NCBI GenBank assembly: GCA_002862805.1
Contig: PKEA01000035.1
Location: 1-32,928 of the forward strand
Source: Flavobacteriaceae bacterium
GTDB taxonomy: Bacteria > Bacteroidota > Bacteroidia > Flavobacteriales > Flavobacteriaceae
DNA length: 32,928 nt
Direction: 5' to 3'
Under the pieces are notes generated by a model. That model was not told the origin of the DNA and did not search any database. It saw only the letters and a list, made by a program, of their open reading frames with translations. A program made the translations under genes and the position numbers. Shown here in pieces: positions 9,112 through 17,025 of this stretch. Every line of letters starts with the position of its first letter. Within the stretch, counting starts at the first letter, position 1.

Positions 9112-10255
9112 AAATTCGGTTATAGAAATTAATCCGTCAGCTCACAAAGAAAATATTGACTTCCTAAGAAAGACTTTTGGCAAAAAAGTCATTTTATCTT
9201 CTGTTGTAAAAGGAAATGCTTACGGCCATGGATTAAAAGAATTTGCTGAAATGGCTTATTCTAATGGAATTACGCATTTTTCTGTTTTTGATGTGGAAGA
9301 AGCTAAAATTATATTTGATACTTTAGAAAAGAAAGTTACCATTTTAATTATGGGTTTTGTTGCCGATGATGATTTAGATTGGGTAATAGAAAACCAAATT
9401 GAGTTTTTTGTTTTTGAACGTTATCGATTAGCAAAAGCTACAAAAATTGCTAAAAAATTAAAGAAAAAAGCAATTATTCATATTGAGGTTGAAACTGGTA
9501 TGAATAGAACTGGATTTGATTTAAAAAACATTTCAAAAGTGGCTCAATATTTAATTAAAGAAAAAGAATATTTACATTTTAAGGGGCTTTGCACGCATTA
9601 TGCTGGAGCAGAAAGTATTGCCAATTATTATAGAGTTACCAAACAAATAGAAATATTTAACAAAGCAGAAGAAATATTTAAATCTTTAGGAATTAAGCCC
9701 GAAATTAAGCATTCTGCGTGTTCTGCGGCTTCGATGATGTTTCCAGAAACTAGAATGGATTTAGTTAGAATCGGAATCATTCAATATGGTTTTTGGCCAA
9801 GTACAGAAGTCTTAGTCAGCTATTTAAATTCTAAAAAAAAGAAAATAGATCCTCTACAGCGCGTTATCAGTTGGAAAAGTGAAATAATGAGTGTTAAGCG
9901 AGTAAAATCTGGGGAATTTATTGGTTACGGAACCAGTTATATGGCTAAAGATAATATGAAAATTGCTACGATTCCTCTTGGATATTCACACGGATATAGT
10001 CGTTCTTTAAGCAACCAAGGAAGAGTTTTAATCAACGGAAAACGTTGTGGAGTTATTGGAACTATTAATATGAATATGCTAACAATTGATGTTACAGAAA
10101 TTGATAATGTAAAAAAAGGAGATGAAGTTGTGTTAATAGGAAACCAAGAAAGCTTATCTTTATCAGTAGCATCGTTTAGTGATTTAAGTAATATGCTCAA
10201 CTATGAATTATTAACTCGAATTTCGAAAACTATTCCACGAAAAATTATAAAATAA
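9104..10255 (+). CDS. Alanine-racemase-like fold-III PLP enzyme
   Basis: 383 residues from the ATG at 9104, which overlaps the preceding stop (ATGCATAA). A start further upstream would lie inside the amidohydrolase gene and add a non-family leader. The PLP lysine is in 'VVKGNAYGHG' (Lys36) and the second catalytic residue in 'GYGTSY' (Tyr275), so racemase chemistry looks intact. 'MDLVRIGIIQYGFWPS' is the alanine racemase phosphate-loop region. Two usually conserved spots differ: GYADG is GYSHG (293-297) and the substrate-loop 'MDQ/MDM' is MNM (323-325). Bacteroidota often carry their cell-wall alanine racemase fused to MurF, so this stand-alone enzyme may serve another amino acid. It ends in TAATG overlap with the next gene. 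Confidence 0.85.
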   Translation: MHKNSVIEINPSAHKENIDFLRKTFGKKVILSSVVKGNAYGHGLKEFAEMAYSNGITHFSVFDVEEAKIIFDTLEKKVTILIMGFVADDDLDWVIENQIEFFVFERYRLAKATKIAKKLKKKAIIHIEVETGMNRTGFDLKNISKVAQYLIKEKEYLHFKGLCTHYAGAESIANYYRVTKQIEIFNKAEEIFKSLGIKPEIKHSACSAASMMFPETRMDLVRIGIIQYGFWPSTEVLVSYLNSKKKKIDPLQRVISWKSEIMSVKRVKSGEFIGYGTSYMAKDNMKIATIPLGYSHGYSRSLSNQGRVLINGKRCGVIGTINMNMLTIDVTEIDNVKKGDEVVLIGNQESLSLSVASFSDLSNMLNYELLTRISKTIPRKIIK

Positions 10256-11328
10256 TGGCATTTTTAAAATTATACCGACAAAAATTAAAAGAAAACTACA
10301 CTTTTCTTGATACGCTCTTTAAAGAACGAAATATTGAATGGGGAGTTGTTACAAAATTATTGTGTGGGAATACGATTTACCTAAAAGAAATCATAGAATT
10401 AGGAGTAACTGAAATGCACGATTCGAGAATTAGTAATCTGAAAAAGATAAAAAAACTAAATCCGAATATTAAAACAGTATATATAAAACCACCTTCTAAA
10501 AGAAATATTTCAAAAATTGTACAATATGCCGATGTAAGTTTTAATACAGAAATTTATACGATTCAAATGCTTTCAGAAGAAGCAAAACTTCAAAATAAAA
10601 CTCACGGAATCATTATTATGATAGAAATGGGCGATTTACGTGAAGGTGTTTTAGGTGAAGAATTACTTAATTTTTATGAACAAGTTTTTAGTTTACCAAA
10701 TATTGAAATAAGAGGAATTGGAACCAACTTAAACTGTTTAAGCGGTGTAATGCCAACTCAAGATAAACTAATTCAATTAAGTTTATACAAACAATTAATT
10801 GAAGCAAAATTCAATGTAAAAATACCATGGGTTTCAGGAGGAACTTCAGTTGCCATTCCTTTAATGTTAAAAAATGCTCGCCCATTAGCAGTAAATCATT
10901 TTAGAATAGGTGAAGCTTTATTTTTTGCCAAAGATTTATTTACAGGTGAAACGATTGAAGGAATGCATAATGATGTGTTTAAATTATATGCTGAAATTAT
11001 AGAAATAACTGAAAAACCAAACAATCCTACAGGTGAATTAGGTGAAAATGTAGCGGGTCATACTTATGAAATTGATAAAAATACCGATTTAAGTGAAACA
11101 TCATTAAGGGCCATTTTAGATTTTGGTTTATTAGATATGCAACCTCAATATTTAACACCAACGGATAATTCAATTACAATTATTGATTCTAGTTCAGACA
11201 TGACCGTAATTGATATTAGTAATTCTGAAAAGAAATATCAAGTGGGTGATTTAGTTTCGTTCGACCTTCAGTATATGGGAGCTTTGTATCTATTAAATTC
11301 AGATTATATTGAAAAAAGAGTGGAATAA
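10255..11328 (+). CDS. Ornithine/alanine racemase family PLP enzyme (Orr-like)
   Basis: 357 residues, starting in a TAATG overlap with the previous gene, which implies translational coupling. The PLP lysine is Lys34 in 'VVTKLLCGN'. Segments 'DSRISNLKKIKKL', 'IIMIEMGDLREG', 'IEIRGIGTNLNC', 'GMHNDVFKL' and 'YQVGDLVSFDLQY' closely resemble, from memory, the clostridial ornithine racemase. The family is distinct from classical alanine racemase although the fold is shared. Substrate could be ornithine, lysine, alanine or other amino acids. It is the last gene of the five-gene cluster; no clear terminator follows directly. Confidence 0.82.
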   Translation: MAFLKLYRQKLKENYTFLDTLFKERNIEWGVVTKLLCGNTIYLKEIIELGVTEMHDSRISNLKKIKKLNPNIKTVYIKPPSKRNISKIVQYADVSFNTEIYTIQMLSEEAKLQNKTHGIIIMIEMGDLREGVLGEELLNFYEQVFSLPNIEIRGIGTNLNCLSGVMPTQDKLIQLSLYKQLIEAKFNVKIPWVSGGTSVAIPLMLKNARPLAVNHFRIGEALFFAKDLFTGETIEGMHNDVFKLYAEIIEITEKPNNPTGELGENVAGHTYEIDKNTDLSETSLRAILDFGLLDMQPQYLTPTDNSITIIDSSSDMTVIDISNSEKKYQVGDLVSFDLQYMGALYLLNSDYIEKRVE

Positions 11329-11375
11329 TATTTTTTATTTTAGAAGCACAACAGTTGTTTTCACATCAAAAACTC

Positions 11376-11441
11376 TCCTGCTTTCTACTATATCTTTTTT
11401 GTTTTAAAAGAAAACAAAAAAGGATGCCGTTGCAATCAGGG
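11376..11441. repeat. Structured intergenic element (candidate dispersed repeat)
   Basis: A perfect 12-bp stem, CTTTTTTGTTTT (11394-11405) with AAAACAAAAAAG (11411-11422) and a 5-base loop, sits inside an outer helix TCCTG-C-TT (11376-11383) with AATCAGGG (11434-11441, one mismatch and one G-T pair), separated by an internal loop. There is no T run after the stem on either strand, so it does not look like a simple terminator. The motif CTCCTGCTTTC...GGATGCCG...ATCAGGGCTA resembles, from memory, a repeat found between genes in other Flavobacterium genomes; this is unverified. The rest of 11329-11547 is AT-rich with nothing I can name. Confidence 0.45.
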
Positions 11442-11547
11442 CTATAATTCACAAGTAATTTTCATAATAACTAATAAACCAAAAAGCTTTTTTAAAGACT
11501 TAGTAAACAGAATAAAGACAATTTTAATTTACTTTTTGTTAAATTTA

Positions 11548-11579
11548 TTTGTCAATATGTAAAATAAACTTTACATTTG
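11548..11579 (+). promoter_or_regulatory. Promoter of the membrane protein/XRE pair
   Basis: TTTG (11548-11551), 20 bases, TACATTTG (11572-11579): a textbook Bacteroidetes promoter, ending 24 bases before the ATG at 11604. Confidence 0.75.
11558..11575. promoter_or_regulatory. Palindromic operator candidate TGTAAA-N6-TTTACA
   Basis: Perfect 6-base arms (11558-11563 and 11570-11575) overlap the -7 box, the position expected for a repressor. The XRE regulator encoded second in this transcript is the natural candidate to bind it. Confidence 0.55.
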
Positions 11580-11603
11580 AAAAATAAATTTAAAACCATT
11601 TTT

Positions 11604-12083
11604 ATGAAAACACATTTTCTTTTTCCAAACAAGTTTAAAACTTTCGGTTGGATTTTATTTGTTCCAAGTCTAATTTTAATAATTTCAAGTTCTGTTTTTA
11701 ATTTATCATTAGATGAATATTTAACAATAAAAGTATTTACAATTTATCAGGAAACAATTGGTGAAGTTCCAGGTTTCTTTACTATAATTACCAATAGCAT
11801 TTCAGATGAATTGTTAACTTTTGGAATGATTCTAGGTGCAATTTTTATTGGATTTTCTAAACTTAAAGAGGAAGATGAAATGATATCGAAAATTAGATAT
11901 GAAAGTTTAGTTTGGGCAACCTATTTTAATTATGGTTTAATACTATTTTTTACATTATTTATATACGGAATGCCTTATTTGAATGTGTTATTTTATAATA
12001 TGTTTACGTTATTAATATTCTTCATCATTCGATTTCAATACAAAATTTATAAACTAAATAAAACCAATCAAGATGACGAATAA
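11604..12083 (+). CDS. Small membrane protein of unknown function, paired with XRE regulator
   Basis: 159 residues from the ATG at 11604; a TTG at 11577 lies within the -7 box and cannot be the start if the promoter is right. Four hydrophobic stretches are visible: ~10-32 ('[19 protein letters not shown]'), ~63-84 ('[16 protein letters not shown]'), ~104-125 ('[20 protein letters not shown]') and ~126-144 ('[19 protein letters not shown]'). I do not recognise the family. The charged tail overlaps the next gene by 11 bases. Pairs of a small membrane protein and a YozG-like XRE regulator are common in many bacteria, but their role is mostly unknown. Confidence 0.75.
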   Translation: MKTHFLFPNKFKTFGWILFVPSLILIISSSVFNLSLDEYLTIKVFTIYQETIGEVPGFFTIITNSISDELLTFGMILGAIFIGFSKLKEEDEMISKIRYESLVWATYFNYGLILFFTLFIYGMPYLNVLFYNMFTLLIFFIIRFQYKIYKLNKTNQDDE

Positions 12084-12273
12084 TTTAAAAGTATTACGAG
12101 CCATCAAAAATATTTCACAAGAAGAATTAGCTAAACAAATAGAAGTCAGCAGACAAACCATAAACGCTATGGAAAAAGGAAAGTACGTTCCTTCTACTCT
12201 ATTAGCTCTAAAATTAGCACGATATTTTGAAAAACCAGTTGAAGAAATATTTTCTTTAGAAGATACAGACTAA
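12073..12273 (+). CDS. XRE-family helix-turn-helix regulator (small, YozG-like)
   Basis: 66 residues, almost entirely one Cro/C1-type domain: '[19 protein letters not shown]', then the recognition helix '[20 protein letters not shown]' and '[17 protein letters not shown]'. No effector or multimer domain is attached. It overlaps the membrane protein gene by 11 bases, so the two are translated together. It probably represses its own promoter through the palindrome at 11558-11575 (inference), with the membrane protein as possible signal partner. Confidence 0.9.
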   Translation: MTNNLKVLRAIKNISQEELAKQIEVSRQTINAMEKGKYVPSTLLALKLARYFEKPVEEIFSLEDTD

Positions 12274-12274
12274 A

Positions 12275-12308
12275 AAAAATCCCAATCAAATTAATGAATG
12301 GGATTTTT
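12275..12308. terminator. Bidirectional terminator
   Basis: Stem AAAAATCCCA (12275-12284) with TGGGATTTTT (12299-12308), 14-base loop; lies between the convergent XRE and dsbD genes. Confidence 0.8.
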
Positions 12309-12319
12309 ATTTATAAATA

Positions 12320-14365
12320 TTATTTCTTTTTAAAAGCTGCTAAACCTTCATTTAACCAAGCTTTATATTCTTCAACATCTGGTGTATAACCCACTTGTTT
12401 TGTTAAATCTTTTCCTTCATCATCTAGAATAATATAATAAGGTTGTGCATTATTTTTGTAACGTGTAATTTGATAATCGCTCCATTTATTTCCAACAGTT
12501 ACAATTTCTTTTCCTGTTGCTGGAGAAACATATTGCTCTGCTTTTGGTAATTCTTCTTTTGAGTCAACATATAATGAAATTAAAACAAACTCTTCTTTCA
12601 ACATGGGTAAAATTTCTGATGTTGACCAAACAAAATCTTCCATTTTTCTACAGTTTACACAAGCATATCCTGTAAAGTCTAATAATATTGGTTTTCCAAT
12701 TTCTTTCGCGTAAGCTAAACCTTTTTCGTAATCATGAAAAGCAACAATTCCGTGTGGTCCTTTGTGTGCGTGTTCTGGTAAAGCAGAAATTTCTCCTACA
12801 TTTCCTTCAAACTTATAACCTACTCCATTTGGACTTTCACTATAAGTCATTGGTGGTGGAAACCCTGAAATTAATTTTAAAGGTGCTCCCCAAAGTCCAG
12901 GGATTAAATATAAAGTGAACATAGAAACTAGAATTGCCATATATAATCTTCCTACAGATAAATGTGTAATTGGACTATCGTGTGGTAACATCAATTTTCC
13001 GAATAAATATAAAGCCCAAGCTCCAAAAATCACAATCCATATAATTAAGAATAATTCTCTTTCTAAATAATGACCTTGCACAACTAAATCTGCATTGGAT
13101 AAAAATTTAAAAGCCAAAGCTAACTCTAAAAATCCAAGTGAAACTTTAACCGTATTTAACCATCCTCCCGATTTTGGTAATGAATTCATCCAACCTGGGA
13201 ACATTGCAAATAACATAAATGGTAAAGCTAACGCTAAAGAAAAACCAACCATTCCAACAATTGGTGCAATTCCTCCTTTTGAAGCTGCTTCAACTAATAA
13301 CGTTCCAACAATAGGTCCAGTACACGAAAAAGATACAATTGCCAGGGCTAAAGCCATGAATAAAATTCCAACAAGGCCACCTCTATCAGCTTGTTTGTCG
13401 ACTTTATTGGCCCATGAATTTGGTAATACAATTTCAAATGCTCCTAAGAATGAAGTAGCGAAAAACACTAATAGACCAAAGAATATTACATTAAACCAAA
13501 CGTTAGTTGATAGCGCATTTAAAGCATCAGCACCAAAAATTCCAGTTACTAATGAACCTAATAAAACATAGATTAAGATAATTGAAATTCCGTATAAAAT
13601 TGCATTACGTTTTCCTTCAGCTTTAGTTTTACTTTGTTTAGTAAAAAAACTAACTGTCATTGGTATCATTGGAAATACACAAGGAGTTAACAAAGCTGCA
13701 AAACCACCAAAAAAAGCTAAAAAGAAAATAGTCCATAGTCCTTTTTGTTCTTCTTCCTTTGGTTCAGCAGTAGAAGTTACTTTAGCAGTTGCATTAGCTA
13801 TTTTTTCAACTTTAGTTTCTGTAGTTGTTAAAACTGTATCATTTGAACTAGTTTCTAAAGAAATAATTTCATTATTTGGTTCTTCATTTGCAATTTCTTC
13901 AACTTTTTCTGTTGCTTTTATTGCTGGTAATTTAAACGTAAACGTTTTATCTTGTTGAATACATTGTTCTTTACAAACTTGGTACTCTACATACACTTTT
14001 ACTTCCTTTAAAGAAGTATTTGTTACCTTAATTATTTGTTTAAATTGTGCTTTTTTTGCAAAATAATATTCCTCTACTTCGAATATATCGTTAAACGATT
14101 TTTTATATGCACTTTCATTTGTTTTACCAACAAGAGCATAATTCCCTTTTTTATTTTTATATTCAAAAATCATAGGTAAAGAACCTCCTTCTGGTGTAAA
14201 TTGTGAATACATGTGCCATTCTGGTTCAATTACAGCATCCATAACCAACTCAAATTCGGTATCTGATTTTTGAACAACTTTAGTAGTCCATTTTACTGGA
14301 TCTAATATTTGAGCATTTCCTACAAAGGAAAATAAAAGGACAAAAAGGGCTATTAATTTTTTCAT
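12320..14365 (-). CDS. dsbD: Thiol:disulfide interchange protein DsbD
   Basis: 681 residues in three parts, as in complete DsbD. A signal peptide (1-19) leads to a periplasmic N-terminal domain with the redox pair Cys131/Cys135 ('VCKEQC'). The membrane part (~210-500, about eight helices) carries 'LLTPCVFPMIP' (Cys229) and 'SFSCTGPIVG' (Cys348). The C-terminal thioredoxin-like domain has 'YACVNCRKME' (Cys569/Cys572). It passes electrons from cytoplasmic thioredoxin across the inner membrane to periplasmic thiol proteins and cytochrome c maturation factors. A low-complexity Glu/Thr-rich linker (150-205) separates the first two parts. It starts one base after the tilS stop, so it is the last gene of pabB-tilS-dsbD. 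It has no known functional link to the two upstream genes. Confidence 0.93.
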   Translation of the reverse strand: MKKLIALFVLLFSFVGNAQILDPVKWTTKVVQKSDTEFELVMDAVIEPEWHMYSQFTPEGGSLPMIFEYKNKKGNYALVGKTNESAYKKSFNDIFEVEEYYFAKKAQFKQIIKVTNTSLKEVKVYVEYQVCKEQCIQQDKTFTFKLPAIKATEKVEEIANEEPNNEIISLETSSNDTVLTTTETKVEKIANATAKVTSTAEPKEEEQKGLWTIFFLAFFGGFAALLTPCVFPMIPMTVSFFTKQSKTKAEGKRNAILYGISIILIYVLLGSLVTGIFGADALNALSTNVWFNVIFFGLLVFFATSFLGAFEIVLPNSWANKVDKQADRGGLVGILFMALALAIVSFSCTGPIVGTLLVEAASKGGIAPIVGMVGFSLALALPFMLFAMFPGWMNSLPKSGGWLNTVKVSLGFLELALAFKFLSNADLVVQGHYLERELFLIIWIVIFGAWALYLFGKLMLPHDSPITHLSVGRLYMAILVSMFTLYLIPGLWGAPLKLISGFPPPMTYSESPNGVGYKFEGNVGEISALPEHAHKGPHGIVAFHDYEKGLAYAKEIGKPILLDFTGYACVNCRKMEDFVWSTSEILPMLKEEFVLISLYVDSKEELPKAEQYVSPATGKEIVTVGNKWSDYQITRYKNNAQPYYIILDDEGKDLTKQVGYTPDVEEYKAWLNEGLAAFKKK

Positions 14366-14366
14366 T

Positions 14367-15671
14367 TTATATTTCTATCTTTAAAATATTAATCGTTTTA
14401 TCGTTTGCTAAAAATCGTTCGTCGTCACGTTTACCAATTATCCAAACTATATCATTATTTGAAGCAAGCAACCATTGTTTTTCTTTATCTATTAACGAAT
14501 ATTTTTCGTCTTTAAAATACTTACTCAACTTCTTCTTTCCTTTCATTCGAGAAGGATAAAAGAAATCACCTTCATGCCATTTTCTAATAACTAAAGGAAA
14601 CTGAATCTTATCTTCGTCTACAAATATAGTATTGTTAGATGTATTAGAAATGTTATCTACCTTACTTACCTTAATATTTAAGGGAACTTTAAGAGTTTTT
14701 TGGTTTTTATTAAGGAAATATTCTTGATTTTCGCTCTTCTCTTTTTTTGAAAAAAGAATCAATTTATTTCTATCTTTTAAAATAATGTGTGTTTCTGAAA
14801 AAACTTGTTTACCCGATTGAGCATTTACTAGATTATAAATGTCTTCCCAAGAAGTAAAATCATATTTTTTTAACCATTGAAACAAATATCCTTTGTAATT
14901 TTCATATTCTAATAACTTAGGTAAATCAATTTCAATAACATCATTGTTTGAATTGACTATTCTTTGATAGACTTCATTTGAAACTTCAGTAAGTAAATTA
15001 TTAGCTTGTTTTAAATGATTTAATGTGTTTTGAAATGAATGCATGAAACTTGGATTCAACTCTTTCAAAACAGGAACAACATCGTGTCGTAATTTATTTC
15101 GCAAATATTTGTTAGAAGCATTACTTGAATCTTCTCTCCATTTGATATGATTTTCTTTCGCAAAAGTTTCAATTTGTTCTCTAGAAAATTGTAACAAAGG
15201 ACGAATTATTTTATCATTTTGAAATGGAATTCCGGTTAAACCTTCTAAACCAGTTCCACGAGTTAGATTAATTAAAAACGTCTCAATTTCGTCATCCAAA
15301 TGATGAGCCGTTAAAACATAATCTAATTTTTTATCGGTTAAAAGTTCGAAAAACCAATCATAACGTAATTTTCGAGCCGCTAATTGAATGGAAAGTTTAT
15401 GATCTAAAGCGTATTGATTTGTATCAAATTTTTGAATATAGTAAGGAATTTCTAATGCTTCACAAGTTGCTTTTACGAATGCTTCATCGGCATCACTTTC
15501 GGTATCACGCAAACTAAAGTTGCAATGTGCAACAGTAATATCCAATTTTAATTTATGAAATAAAGACAATAAAACCATACTATCAATTCCTCCGCTTGTT
15601 GCCAAAAGAAGCTTCTTTCCTTTTAAATGGGGAAAATTGATATTAATATGATTTTGTAATTTTTGTAGCAT
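14367..15671 (-). CDS. tilS: tRNA(Ile)-lysidine synthase TilS
   Basis: 434 residues from the ATG at 15671 (a TTG two codons earlier is possible but not needed). The PP-loop 'LATSGGIDSMVLL' (Ser26-Gly-Gly-Ile-Asp-Ser31) binds ATP, and 'VAHCNFSLRDTESDADEAFV' and 'TAHHLDDEIETFLINLTRGTG' are TilS core motifs. The C-terminal part 'VIRKWHEGDFFYPSRMKGKKKLSKYFKDEK' region is the TilS C-terminal domain. The enzyme converts the wobble cytidine of the CAU-anticodon isoleucine tRNA to lysidine, so that it reads AUA; it is normally essential. It begins 17 bases after the pabB stop. Confidence 0.95.
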   Translation of the reverse strand: MLQKLQNHININFPHLKGKKLLLATSGGIDSMVLLSLFHKLKLDITVAHCNFSLRDTESDADEAFVKATCEALEIPYYIQKFDTNQYALDHKLSIQLAARKLRYDWFFELLTDKKLDYVLTAHHLDDEIETFLINLTRGTGLEGLTGIPFQNDKIIRPLLQFSREQIETFAKENHIKWREDSSNASNKYLRNKLRHDVVPVLKELNPSFMHSFQNTLNHLKQANNLLTEVSNEVYQRIVNSNNDVIEIDLPKLLEYENYKGYLFQWLKKYDFTSWEDIYNLVNAQSGKQVFSETHIILKDRNKLILFSKKEKSENQEYFLNKNQKTLKVPLNIKVSKVDNISNTSNNTIFVDEDKIQFPLVIRKWHEGDFFYPSRMKGKKKLSKYFKDEKYSLIDKEKQWLLASNNDIVWIIGKRDDERFLANDKTINILKIEI

Positions 15672-15688
15672 TTTCAAAAGTAAAATAA

Positions 15689-16981
15689 TTATTTAGATTG
15701 CAGCACTTCAAACATCGCTTTAGCTTTCAACAAACATTCATCATATTCCATTTCTGGGTTTGATAATGATGTAATAGCACTTCCAACAGAAAATGATAAA
15801 TATTGATTCTTTTCATTATATAAAATACTACGAATTACTACATTGAAATCGAAATCACCTTCTGGTGTAAAATAACCTACAGCTCCACTATATAGACCTC
15901 TTTTGGTTTCTTCTAGTTTTTCGATGATTTTCATTGCCGAAATCTTTGGTGCTCCTGTCATGCTTCCCATTGGAAAAGTGCTTCGCAAAATTTCAATTGG
16001 TGCTGTTGTAAAATCTACTTCAGAAACCACTGTAGAAATCATTTGATGAACCTGCTTAAAAGTATATAAACCGCAAAGCTCTTCTACTTTTACACTTCCT
16101 TTAGTTGCTGTTTGTGATAAATCATTTCGAACTAAATCTACAATCATAATGTTTTCTGAACGTTCTTTTTCATTCAAACCAAGTTCTTCTTTCAGTTTTT
16201 CATCTTCAATTGCATTTAAACTTCTTTTTGCAGTTCCTTTTATAGGTTGAGAAATCACTTTTGCGCTTTCTTTGCGCAAATAACGTTCTGGCGAAGCCGA
16301 TAGCAAATACTGCTTATCATTTTTAAAATAAACAGCAAATGGTGGTTCTGAAATATTATTTAATTTAATGTACGTTTCTAATGGATTAATTTGTGTTTTG
16401 TTTGCAAAAAATTCCATGCAAAAATTAGCTTCATAAATATCACCTTTATGAATATGTTCTAACATTTTTGAAACTTTAGAAATATAGTTTTCTTTAGAAA
16501 TACGTTGTTCTATTTTGATTTCTTGCAAAGTTGAAAAAGCTGAAAATTCTATTGAAGTAATCTCTTCAAAATCTTCATCAACCTCATCATCAACCATATT
16601 TAAGTATTGAATTTCTAATTGGTTTCCTTTTAAAAGAAATAGTTTTTTGGGCTGAAAAAAATATAAATCTGGAAATTCTAAACTATCAGAATTTTGAGAT
16701 TTTAAATCTTCTATATCGTTTTTTAAATCATATGATAAATAGCCAAACAGCCAATCTTTTGCATTCGATTGATATTGCTTTAAATCTTCAAAAGCATTTA
16801 TATAATCGGTTTTAATAGATGTAAAAGCATCTACAGCAACAATTAAATCATAGTTAGAATAATCTTGTTTGTAATTATTTGAATCTAAAAAAACAACTTC
16901 TCTAAATTGGTTAGACCAATGGAGAAGTTGTTTTTTAAATTTTTCTGTTGTATGAATATGCTTAATTATAGATGTTCTCAA
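15689..16981 (-). CDS. pabB: Aminodeoxychorismate synthase component I (PabB)
   Basis: 430 residues of the chorismate-binding family. 'SQPIKGTAKRS' contains Lys248; a lysine at this place is the mark of PabB, whereas anthranilate synthase has Ala (PIAGT). 'ENIMIVDLVRNDLS', 'HQMISTVVSEV', 'FPMGSMTGAPKISAM' and 'SVGSAITSLSNPEMEYDE' are the remaining active-site motifs. It makes 4-amino-4-deoxychorismate for folate, using ammonia supplied by a glutaminase partner (PabA) that is not in this window. The only start that keeps the family N-terminus ('MRTSIIKHIHTTEKF') is TTG at 16981; no in-frame ATG lies between it and the upstream gene. A TATTTTTG box (17009 to 17002 on the minus strand) lies just before it. 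Confidence 0.9.
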   Translation of the reverse strand: MRTSIIKHIHTTEKFKKQLLHWSNQFREVVFLDSNNYKQDYSNYDLIVAVDAFTSIKTDYINAFEDLKQYQSNAKDWLFGYLSYDLKNDIEDLKSQNSDSLEFPDLYFFQPKKLFLLKGNQLEIQYLNMVDDEVDEDFEEITSIEFSAFSTLQEIKIEQRISKENYISKVSKMLEHIHKGDIYEANFCMEFFANKTQINPLETYIKLNNISEPPFAVYFKNDKQYLLSASPERYLRKESAKVISQPIKGTAKRSLNAIEDEKLKEELGLNEKERSENIMIVDLVRNDLSQTATKGSVKVEELCGLYTFKQVHQMISTVVSEVDFTTAPIEILRSTFPMGSMTGAPKISAMKIIEKLEETKRGLYSGAVGYFTPEGDFDFNVVIRSILYNEKNQYLSFSVGSAITSLSNPEMEYDECLLKAKAMFEVLQSK

Positions 16982-17001
16982 AGAATTATAATTTTGAAAT
17001 T

Positions 17002-17009
17002 CAAAAATA
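17002..17009 (-). promoter_or_regulatory. Possible -7 box (TATTTTTG) of pabB-tilS-dsbD
   Basis: It fits TAnnTTTG on the minus strand and lies 20 bases before the TTG start. No convincing TTTG at -33, so this is a weak call; the operon could also be read through from the upstream adhesin gene. Confidence 0.35.
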
Positions 17010-17025
17010 CAATATTTAAAAGAAT

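Noticed and set aside
11394..11422. Hairpin as a simple terminator of the racemase operon
   Set aside because: There is no T run after the stem on either strand and it has an additional outer helix.
11577..11603. TTG start giving nine extra residues on the membrane protein
   Set aside because: The TTG lies inside the -7 box, so it would not be in the transcript.
13095..13571. Long open frame on the plus strand opposite dsbD
   Set aside because: It is antisense to the conserved membrane part of DsbD, has no family motifs and is Pro/Ala/Asn-rich in the way mirror frames of membrane genes are.
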